Part shown: positions 51,832 through 60,197 of the stretch, in pieces
Position numbering within the stretch: position 1 is the first letter of the stretch
How the letters are laid out: each line of letters starts with the position of its first letter
Program-made: the position numbers and the translations under genes
Source of the DNA: Salinilacustrithrix flava
GTDB taxonomy: Bacteria > Actinomycetota > Acidimicrobiia > Acidimicrobiales > Salinilacustritrichaceae
Assembly: GCF_041228405.1 (NCBI RefSeq)
Contig: NZ_CP133888.1
Coordinates: 2,356,001-2,420,000, forward strand
Direction: 5' to 3'
Length of the DNA: 64,000 nucleotides
Notes under the pieces: model-generated
The model's database searches: none
Told to the model about the DNA's origin: nothing
Seen by the model: only the letters and a program-made list of their open reading frames with translations

Positions 51832-53521
51832 GGTCGTCCCGGAGGGTCGCCGGGGTGCTCGCCCAGTCGTAGATGCCGAGCCCGATGCTGCGGGTGTCGG
51901 TCGCCGCCTGCCGGAACGCCAGCAGCTCGGCCGCGGTGACCTGGTCGCCGATGCCGCCGATCACGTGCACGAGCGCTCCCGGGTCGGCGAGATCGATGCG
52001 GAGGCGTCGGACGTTCTCGGTCGTGTACCGGTACGGATCCCGCCAGATGGAGTCGACGGGCCGGTTCGTCCAGTAGCTCATCGGCATCCACGCGTCGTAG
52101 TGGTCGCAGATCGAGGTCCACGGGAAGTCAGGCCAGTAGGACGGGTTGAGGATCTCGGTCACGACGGGTGGCAGCACGATCGCCGCGAGCGGGATGGCGC
52201 GGGGCACGGTCGCTCGGGCGTACCGGCTGAGGGAGACGAGGTTGGCGTTGCGCGCCTCCGGGTCGGTCTGGGCGACGGTGGGTTCGATGTCGACGGCCAC
52301 GCAGTCGACGTCGAGGCGGGCGATGGCCGCGACCTTGCGCTGGTCCACGGCCGGGTCGGCAAGCCCGGGGAGGAACCAGGCGCAGGTCCGCATGCCCCTG
52401 CGGTGGGCCTGGTCGAGGAGCAGCGCCAACCGGGCCGGTTCGACGATGTCGGTCGGTGCGTCGATGCGCGTCACCTGGATGAAGAGGGTCTCCATGCCGG
52501 CCGCGGCCATGGCGTCGATGTCCGCCGTGCCCACCGAGGGCGAGCCGCCGGTGTAGGTGAGCGACCAGTCGAACAGGTCGACCCACGCCCCGGTCCCCTG
52601 CAGCGGCCGCAGCGTCCGTCCGACCGCATGGGGCATCGAGCCGCCGCCGCCGTTGGCGCCGACGCCTCGCGCGATGTCCCAGCCGTACCAGTACCCCGAC
52701 GGTGCGACCCGCCGTGCGCCACCGAAGGCGTGGAGCCCGCCCCAGCCGTCCAGCACCCACCCGCCGTCGCCGGCCCGGTCCATGACCACACCTCGGGCGA
52801 TGTCCCATCCCGGCCACGTCGTGGTCCCGGCGATCGGTGCCGCACCGAAGGGGTGCAGGCGGCCCCAGCCGTCGACCACGTAGCCGGCGGACGCCCCGCC
52901 CTGGCACCACGAGGTGATGCCGCGCGCCAGGTCGACGCCGGGCAGGTACCACGCCGTCCTCGCCGGCGCGCCGCCGAAGGCGTGCAGGCCGCCGTAGGCG
53001 TCGAGCACCCACCCGGAGGTCCCGGAGGCATCGCACGCATCCAGGGCGACGCCCCGCGCGATGTCCCATCCCGACCAGTAGGAGGCGACCGCCACCGCCG
53101 GTGCGCCGCCGAAGGGGTGGAGTCCGCCCCACCCGTCCAGCACGTACCCGGACCTCCCGTCGGGGCGCAGGGCCAGGCCGCGCACGATGTCCCAGCCCCG
53201 CCAGTACCCCGTGGGCGCGACCCGGGGTGCGCCGCCGAAGGCGTGGAGCCCGCCCCAGCCGTCGACGACGTACCCGGAGCGCACGTCGGCTCGGGTCACG
53301 ACCGCCCGGGCGATGTCCCAGCCCTGCCAGTAGCTGCCCGGAGCGACGGCTGGCGCCCCACCGAAGGGGTGGAGGCCGCCGAAGCCGTCGAGCACGTACC
53401 CGCCATCGGGGACGACCGCCGGCGCGTCCTGGGCGGGTGCGGCATCGGCCGCTGCGCCCGGGAGCAGCAGCAGCGCCGCGCACGTCATCGCCGCGATCGA
53501 CACCCGACGGATCGGACCCAT
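51821..53521 (-). CDS. secreted six-repeat protein with C-terminal TIM-barrel-like (glycosidase-type) domain
   Basis: 566 residues. Signal peptide 1-28 (AALLLLPGAAADAAPA). Residues 41-290 are six repeats of 41-45 residues, each G(Y/W)VLDGWGGLHxFGGAP ... GYWxGWDIARGV, probably a six-bladed propeller. Residues 310-566 (WVDLFDWSLTY, IDAMAAAGMETLFIQVTRID, VDCVAVDIEPTV, WMPMSYWTN) look like a barrel of the putative glycosidase type, with DIE as a possible catalytic stretch. ATG 53521 starts the signal peptide. Expected cell-wall or surface-glycan role is inference. Confidence 0.8.
   Translation of the reverse strand: MGPIRRVSIAAMTCAALLLLPGAAADAAPAQDAPAVVPDGGYVLDGFGGLHPFGGAPAVAPGSYWQGWDIARAVVTRADVRSGYVVDGWGGLHAFGGAPRVAPTGYWRGWDIVRGLALRPDGRSGYVLDGWGGLHPFGGAPAVAVASYWSGWDIARGVALDACDASGTSGWVLDAYGGLHAFGGAPARTAWYLPGVDLARGITSWCQGGASAGYVVDGWGRLHPFGAAPIAGTTTWPGWDIARGVVMDRAGDGGWVLDGWGGLHAFGGARRVAPSGYWYGWDIARGVGANGGGGSMPHAVGRTLRPLQGTGAWVDLFDWSLTYTGGSPSVGTADIDAMAAAGMETLFIQVTRIDAPTDIVEPARLALLLDQAHRRGMRTCAWFLPGLADPAVDQRKVAAIARLDVDCVAVDIEPTVAQTDPEARNANLVSLSRYARATVPRAIPLAAIVLPPVVTEILNPSYWPDFPWTSICDHYDAWMPMSYWTNRPVDSIWRDPYRYTTENVRRLRIDLADPGALVHVIGGIGDQVTAAELLAFRQAATDTRSIGLGIYDWASTPATLRDDLRG
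52652..53401 (-). repeat. six tandem protein repeats (WGGLHxFGGAP type)
   Basis: Repeats begin at protein residues 41, 83, 125, 170, 213 and 254. Repeat 4 is most divergent (lacks the GYW motif), repeats 2 and 6 closest. Repetition is also visible in the DNA. Confidence 0.85.
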
Positions 53522-53587
53522 GCGCCGATCGTGCGCCGAGCGGCCGACCGTCGGTAGGGCACAAGGGCTCTGGTTCCGGCGGGGTCC

Positions 53588-53601
53588 ATGACCTTGGGCC
53601 C
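53588..53601. promoter_or_regulatory. degenerate DosR-like site
   Basis: ATGAC-CTTG-GGCCC keeps the spacing but only partial identity with GGGAC-N4-G(A/T)CCC. It lies 63 nt before the DUF1918 gene, whose mycobacterial homologue is in the DosR regulon. Weak on its own. Confidence 0.25.
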
Positions 53602-53664
53602 TGTCCGCTGAGGCTCGCCAGGAGTCTGATGACGGGGAGAGTTCGTCGATGTCGAGGAGGACCC

Positions 53665-53880
53665 ATGCACGCTGCCAAGGGAGACCGGATCATCATCCGC
53701 GGTCACCGGGTCGGTGAACCGGACCGTGACTGCGAGGTGCTCGAGGTGCGCGGCGATGACGGCGGGCCGCCCTACGTCGTGCGCTGGGGGGACTCCGGGC
53801 ACGAGACGCTCTTCTTCCCCGGCTCCGACGCCGCCCTGCAGCACTTCGATGCTGCCGACGCAGGAGGGGCGCGGTCATGA
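53665..53880 (+). CDS. DUF1918 protein
   Basis: 71 residues. GDRIIIRGHRVGEPDRDCEVLEV and YVVRWGDSGHETLFFPGSDA match DUF1918, a small SH3-like beta-barrel family of actinobacteria. GAGGAGG precedes ATG 53665. The stop overlaps the CBS gene as ATGA. The pairing with a CBS protein recalls DosR-controlled genes of mycobacteria. Confidence 0.9.
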   Translation: MHAAKGDRIIIRGHRVGEPDRDCEVLEVRGDDGGPPYVVRWGDSGHETLFFPGSDAALQHFDAADAGGARS

Positions 53881-54326
53881 GGGCCATCGAGGGCATCCGC
53901 CGCTCCGGTGTGGCCATCGGCCCGGAGCGCACCATGCGCGAGGCCGCCGAGATCATGGAGCGCTCCGGTGTCGGCGCGCTGGCCGTGCTCGACGGGGACC
54001 ACCTGGTCGGGATCGTCACGGACCGCGACCTGGTGCGCCGAGGGCTCGCCCGCCGTCTGGACCCCCACGCCCGGGTGGACTCGATGATGTCGAGCCCGGT
54101 CGTCACCATCGAGGCCGACGCCGACCTGCGAGCCGCCTATGCCATCTTCCGGGAGAACGCCGTCCGCCGCCTGGCGGTGACCGAGCGCGGGCGCTTCGTC
54201 GGCGTCCTGTCGATCGACGACCTGCTGATCAACCTGTCGGCCGATCTCGCCGACCTCGTGCGGCCGGTGACGGCGGAGACGATCTACGGCCACCGGGACA
54301 GCCCGGTCCCCGCGACCCGGAGCTGA
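53877..54326 (+). CDS. CBS-domain pair protein
   Basis: 149 residues made of two CBS motifs (about 10-60 and 70-122): TMREAAEIMERSGVGALAVL and DLRAAYAIFRENAVRRLAVT, each ending in VGIVTDRDL or VGVLSIDDLL. The pair binds adenosine nucleotides and acts as an energy sensor. No effector domain is fused, like the hypoxic response protein Hrp1. ATG 53877 is coupled to DUF1918. Confidence 0.92.
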   Translation: MRAIEGIRRSGVAIGPERTMREAAEIMERSGVGALAVLDGDHLVGIVTDRDLVRRGLARRLDPHARVDSMMSSPVVTIEADADLRAAYAIFRENAVRRLAVTERGRFVGVLSIDDLLINLSADLADLVRPVTAETIYGHRDSPVPATRS

Positions 54327-54336
54327 GCGCGCCCGG

Positions 54337-54352
54337 GGCTGCGGCCGCAGCC
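54337..54352. terminator. palindrome between CBS and cupin genes
   Basis: GGCTGCGGCCGCAGCC, perfect 16-bp palindrome 10 nt after the CBS stop in a convergent gap. Confidence 0.5.
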
Positions 54353-54353
54353 G

Positions 54354-54391
54354 CTCAGGCGCTCCCGTCCTTCTCAGGCGCTCCCGTCCTG
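54354..54391. repeat. 19-bp tandem duplication at the cupin gene end
   Basis: CTCAGGCGCTCCCGTCCTT and a following copy differing only in the last base. The second copy contains the cupin stop and last codons; the first repeats them outside the gene. Confidence 0.8.
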
Positions 54392-54745
54392 CTGGTACAG
54401 GTAGAAGACCGTGCACCCCTCGTCGCCGACGGCCTCGAAGTCGTGGGCGACGCCGGCGGGGATGTGGGCGTAGGAGCCGGCGTCGAGCTCGGCACCGAGC
54501 ACCCGCGTCCGTCCGGAGACGACCCAGATGTGGTGGTGGTGCCGGCGGTGCGTGTGCTCACCGAGGTGGTGACCGGCGTCGATGTGCATCAAGCCGGCGC
54601 TGGAGCGCCCGTCGGTCCAGGTGGTGCGGTGGACGGCGCCCTCGCCGACCCCCAGGGGCATCGGGGCGAGCTCGACGACCTGGTCAGCCGGGACGAGGAC
54701 CACGCCGGGTTCGGTCTGTGCAGCCATGGCCGCAGCGTCTGCCAT
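54374..54745 (-). CDS. small cupin-domain protein
   Basis: About 123 residues. Cupin motif 1 is DAGHHLGEHTHRRHHHHIWVV, unusually rich in His (EHTH plus four consecutive His), and motif 2 is YAHIPAGVAHDF. Metal-binding single-domain cupin, function unknown. Start ATG 54745 is shown; ATG 54727 is possible and longer starts run through unlikely sequence. Divergent from the synthetase operon with a DosR-like box 79 nt upstream. Confidence 0.82.
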   Translation of the reverse strand: MADAAAMAAQTEPGVVLVPADQVVELAPMPLGVGEGAVHRTTWTDGRSSAGLMHIDAGHHLGEHTHRRHHHHIWVVSGRTRVLGAELDAGSYAHIPAGVAHDFEAVGDEGCTVFYLYQQDGSA

Positions 54746-54823
54746 CTCGCCACGTCGCGCCAGGGCCCAATGGCCCGCGACACCAGCGACCCGACCGCCC
54801 CGGGACACGTTCACGGCCTCGCG

Positions 54824-54837
54824 GGGACGAAGGACCC
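54824..54837. promoter_or_regulatory. DosR-like box GGGACGAAGGACCC
   Basis: GGGAC-GAAG-GACCC lies 51 nt before the synthetase start and 78 nt before the cupin start, in their divergent gap. Confidence 0.5.
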
Positions 54838-54888
54838 TTGCCGGGGTCGCAGGCCCCGGCGGACGATCGGGTGCGAGGAGGAGCTCGT

Positions 54889-56618
<1,730 letters not shown>

Positions 56619-56622
<4 letters not shown>

Positions 56623-57605
56623 GCCCGCTCGACCCCGCGCACGGACGGCACCTCCTCGAGCAGATGCTGCGGGTGCGGCGCATGGAGGAGCGCTGCGCCG
56701 AGCTGTACACCCAGTCCAAGATCCGCGGCTTCCTGCACCTGTACGTGGGGGAGGAGGCGGCCGCCACCGGGGTCATCGAGCAGCTGGAGCCCGAGGACGC
56801 CGTGGTCGCCACCTACCGGGAGCACGGGCACGCCCTGCTGAAGGGGACGCCGATGACCGCCATCCTCGCCGAGATGTACGGCGTCGCGGAGGGGTGCAGC
56901 GGCGGCCGCGGCGGGTCCATGCACCTGTTCGACATGGACCACGGCGTGTACGGGGGGAACGCCATCGTCGGCGGCGGCCTGCCGGTGGCGGTCGGCCTGG
57001 CGCTCGCTGACCAGCTCGCCGGGCGGCCGCGGGTGACCGCCTGCTTCTTCGGCGAGGGCGCCGTCGCCGAGGGCGAGTTCCACGAGTCGATGAACCTGGC
57101 CGCCCTGTGGGATCTGCCGGTGCTGTTCTGCTGCGAGAACAACCTCTACGCCATGGGCACCGCGCTCGCCCGCAGCGAGTCGGAGACCGACATCGCGGCC
57201 AAGGCCGCGGCCTACGAGATGCCGGCGTGGCCGGTCGACGCCATGGACGTCGTCGCGGTGGAGCGGGCGGCGGCCCGGGCGGTCACGGCGGTGCGCAACG
57301 GTGGCGGGCCGCACTTCCTCGAGCTGCGCACCTACCGCTTCCGGGCGCACTCCATGTTCGACCCGGAGCGCTACCGGGACAAGGCCGAGGTCCGGACCTG
57401 GCGCGAACGCGACCCCATCGACCTGCTCGAGAGGCGCCTGCGCGACGAGGGGTCGCTCGACGACGCCGGCATGGCCGGGATCGAGGAGCGCGTCGCATCC
57501 GAGGTGGACGCCGCCGTGGCCTTCGCCGAAGCGGGCACACCCGAACCGGTGGAGACCCTCGGGCGCCACGTGACCAGCGAGCCGACGGGAGGCGGGGTCC
57601 GGTGA
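56619..57605 (+). CDS. 2-oxoacid (pyruvate/acetoin-type) dehydrogenase E1 alpha
   Basis: 328 residues. TPP-dependent decarboxylase subunit with YREHGHALLKG, GRGGSMHLFD and the thiamine diphosphate loop from GEGAVAEGEFHES to CENN. The E1 phosphorylation-like loop FRAHSMFDPERYRDKAEV is present. Sequence favours the PdhA/AcoA group; pyruvate versus acetoin cannot be settled. ATG 56619 overlaps the synthetase stop. Confidence 0.92.
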
Positions 57606-58582
57606 GCACCACGACGTACCGGGAGGCGATGCGCGATGCCCTGGCCGCCGCGCTGCGAGACGACGACCGGGTCTTCCTGATGGGGGAGGACGTCGGCGCG
57701 TACGGCGGGTGCTTCGGGGTCAGCCTCGGCCTCTTCGAGGAGTTCGGTCCCGAGCGGATCCGGGACACGCCGCTGTCGGAAGCAGCGTTCGTCGGCGCCG
57801 GCATCGGCGCCGCGCTCGGCGGCATGCGCCCGATCGTGGAGATCATGACCGTGAACTTCAGCCTGCTCGCCCTCGACCAGATCATGAACAACGCGGCGAC
57901 GCTGCTCCACATGAGCGGCGGCCAGTGCAACGTGCCGATCGTCATCCGCATGACGACCGGCGCCGGTCGCCAGCTCGCCGCCCAGCACTCGCACAGCCTC
58001 GAGGGCTGGTACGCCCACATCCCCGGCCTGCGCATCGTCACGCCGGCCACCGTGGACGATGCCCGCTGGATGCTGCAGACGGCTCTCGACGACCCGGATC
58101 CGGTGCTGCTGTTCGAGCACGGCGCGCTCTACGGGGCCGAGGGCGAGCTCACCGACGACCTGGGTCCGGTGGACCTGGACCGGGCCGCCGTCCGCCGCTC
58201 GGGCACCGACGTGAGCCTGATCACCTACGGCGGGACCCTCCCCACGGTGCTCGCCGCGGCCGAGGAGCTCGCCGGCCGCGGGATCGACGCCGAGGTCGTG
58301 GATCTCCGGACCCTGCGACCGCTCGATGACGAGGCGATCCTCGGATCGGTGGCCCGGACGCACCGTGCGGTCGTCGTCGACGAGGGCTGGCGGTCGGGCA
58401 GCATCTCGGCCGAGATCAGCGCCCGCATCACCGAGGGCGTCTTCTACGAGCTGGACGCGCCGGTCGGACGGGTCTGCTCGGCGGAGGTGCCGATGCCCTA
58501 CGCCCGGCACCTCGAGATCGCCGCGCTCCCGAGCGTGGACGGGATCCTGCAGGCCGTGGAGGAGCTGGGTCTCCGTGGGTGA
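57602..58582 (+). CDS. 2-oxoacid dehydrogenase E1 beta
   Basis: 326 residues of the transketolase-like beta subunit: YREAMRDALAAALRDDDRVFLMGEDVG (start of the protein, shortened elsewhere), EAAFVGAGIGAALGG, and C-terminal EEGW-like VVVDEGWRSGSISAEI. GTG 57602 overlaps the E1 alpha stop, GTGA. Together they form the alpha2beta2 E1. Confidence 0.93.
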   Translation: MSTTTYREAMRDALAAALRDDDRVFLMGEDVGAYGGCFGVSLGLFEEFGPERIRDTPLSEAAFVGAGIGAALGGMRPIVEIMTVNFSLLALDQIMNNAATLLHMSGGQCNVPIVIRMTTGAGRQLAAQHSHSLEGWYAHIPGLRIVTPATVDDARWMLQTALDDPDPVLLFEHGALYGAEGELTDDLGPVDLDRAAVRRSGTDVSLITYGGTLPTVLAAAEELAGRGIDAEVVDLRTLRPLDDEAILGSVARTHRAVVVDEGWRSGSISAEISARITEGVFYELDAPVGRVCSAEVPMPYARHLEIAALPSVDGILQAVEELGLRG

Positions 58583-59939
58583 GTTCTGCATGCCGTCCCT
58601 CGGGGCCGACATGGACGAGGGCACGCTGCTCGAGTGGCTCGTCGCGCCCGGTGATCCGGTGCGCCGCGGCGACATCGTCGCCGTGATCGACACCGAGAAG
58701 TCCGACATCGAGGTGGAGGTCTTCGAAGACGGCGTGATCGGCGAGCTCCTCGTGGAGGTGGGCACGACGGTCCCGGTCGGCACGCCGCTGGCCCGCATCG
58801 AGGGGGCGACCGACGCCGGCCGGCGCTCCGCGCCCACATCACCGCCGGTGCCGGCCCCGCAGCCCGTGGCCCCGGCCGAGGGCCCGCCGCGGGGCGTGGC
58901 CACCACCGCCCGGACCGCGGGCCGGGTGCTGTCGCCGATCGTCCGGCACCTGGCCGACGAGCGCCACGTGGACCTCCACCACCTGGCCGGGACCGGGCCC
59001 GGCGGGGTGATCACCCGCCGCGACGTCGAGGGGGCACCGCGATCCGGGCCGGGAGGCGTCGCCGCTCCCCTCGAGCACCGCCCGACCCGCGCCACGCCGG
59101 CGGACGGGCGCACCCGGTCCTCGCCCTACGCGCGCCGGCTCGCCGCCGAGCGCGAGGTGTCGCTGACCGCCGTGGTCGGGTCGGGGCCGGGCGGCGCGGT
59201 GCTGGCCGCAGACGTGCCGGCGGCGGCGCCGGTCGATCGGGACGCCGGCATGCGCGACGCCATCGCACGGGCGATGGCGCGCTCGAAGCGGGACATCCCG
59301 CACTACTACCTGCAGACCACCGTCGACCTCGGGGTCGCGCTCGACTGGTTGCGGACCCGGAACGAGGCGTGCCCGGTCGTGGAGCGGGTGCTCCCGGCCG
59401 TGCTCCTCCTGAAGGCGACGGCGAGCGCGGCCGCCGAGCACCCCGCCCTCAACGGTTGGTGGGAGGACGGGCACCGGCCGTCGTCCGACGTGCACCTCGG
59501 GGTGGCCATCGCCCTGCGCGGGGGTGGCCTGGTCGCCCCCGGGATCGACGGCGCCGACCAGATGTCCCTCACCGAGCTGATGACGGCCCTCCGGGATCTG
59601 ACCGGGCGCGCACGCGCCGGTCGCGTCCGTCAGCGCGAGTGGACGGGACCGACGATCACGGTCACGAACCTCGGGGATCTCGGCGTCGATGCCGTCTGGG
59701 GGGTCATCCGACCGCCGCAGCTGGCCATGGTCGGCTTCGGTGCCGTGCACGACGAGGTCCTGGCCGTCGACGGCGCCCCGGCCGTGCGCCCGGTGGTGGT
59801 CGCCTCACTGGCCGCCGACCACCGGACCAGCGACGGGATCGAGGGCGCCGCCCTCCTGTCGCGGATCGCCGCCTTGCTGCAGGATCCCGACGCGCTCGAC
59901 CGACCCCACCCCCACCCCACCGGAGGAGCAACACCATGA
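58575..59939 (+). CDS. dihydrolipoamide acyltransferase E2 with two subunit-binding domains
   Basis: 454 residues. One lipoyl domain with lipoyl-Lys K42 in DTEKSDIEVE; two separate peripheral-subunit-binding domains at about 119-152 (SPIVRHLADERHVDLHHLAGTGPGG) and 182-214 (SPYARRLAAEREVSLTAVVGSGPGG); then the catalytic domain from about 225 with the active-site DHRTSDG. Most E2 enzymes have one binding domain. GTG 58575 is used, overlapping E1 beta by 8 nt. No E3 gene is in the operon. Confidence 0.92.
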   Translation: MGEFCMPSLGADMDEGTLLEWLVAPGDPVRRGDIVAVIDTEKSDIEVEVFEDGVIGELLVEVGTTVPVGTPLARIEGATDAGRRSAPTSPPVPAPQPVAPAEGPPRGVATTARTAGRVLSPIVRHLADERHVDLHHLAGTGPGGVITRRDVEGAPRSGPGGVAAPLEHRPTRATPADGRTRSSPYARRLAAEREVSLTAVVGSGPGGAVLAADVPAAAPVDRDAGMRDAIARAMARSKRDIPHYYLQTTVDLGVALDWLRTRNEACPVVERVLPAVLLLKATASAAAEHPALNGWWEDGHRPSSDVHLGVAIALRGGGLVAPGIDGADQMSLTELMTALRDLTGRARAGRVRQREWTGPTITVTNLGDLGVDAVWGVIRPPQLAMVGFGAVHDEVLAVDGAPAVRPVVVASLAADHRTSDGIEGAALLSRIAALLQDPDALDRPHPHPTGGATP

Positions 59940-60190
59940 CCGCCCTCACCGAGAGCGACGCCCGCGACCTCATCGCCAAGGTCCTCGCCGACATCGCCCC
60001 GGAGGTCGATCTCGACGGTGCCCGGCCCGACGGCCAGCTCCAGGAGGAGCTCGGCCTCGACTCGATGGACTTCCTGAACCTGATGATCGGCATCCACGAC
60101 GAGACCGGCCTCACCGTCCCCGAGCGCGACTACCCCGCGCTCAGCACCCTCGACGGGGCCATCGCCTACCTGGCCGAGCGCACGGCCTGA
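59936..60190 (+). CDS. acyl carrier protein
   Basis: 84 residues. Phosphopantetheine attachment Ser43 in LGLDSMDFLNLM, acidic helix II, normal length. GGAGGAG precedes ATG 59936, which overlaps the E2 stop (ATGA). An ACP at the end of a dehydrogenase operon is unusual and suggests that an acyl group made or activated here is passed to or held on it; direct evidence is lacking. Confidence 0.93.
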   Translation: MTALTESDARDLIAKVLADIAPEVDLDGARPDGQLQEELGLDSMDFLNLMIGIHDETGLTVPERDYPALSTLDGAIAYLAERTA

Positions 60191-60197
60191 TCCGCGG

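Noticed and set aside
52652..53401. CRISPR-like or minisatellite array
   Set aside because: Repeats are about 125-135 bp, imperfect and in frame; they encode protein repeats, with no spacers.
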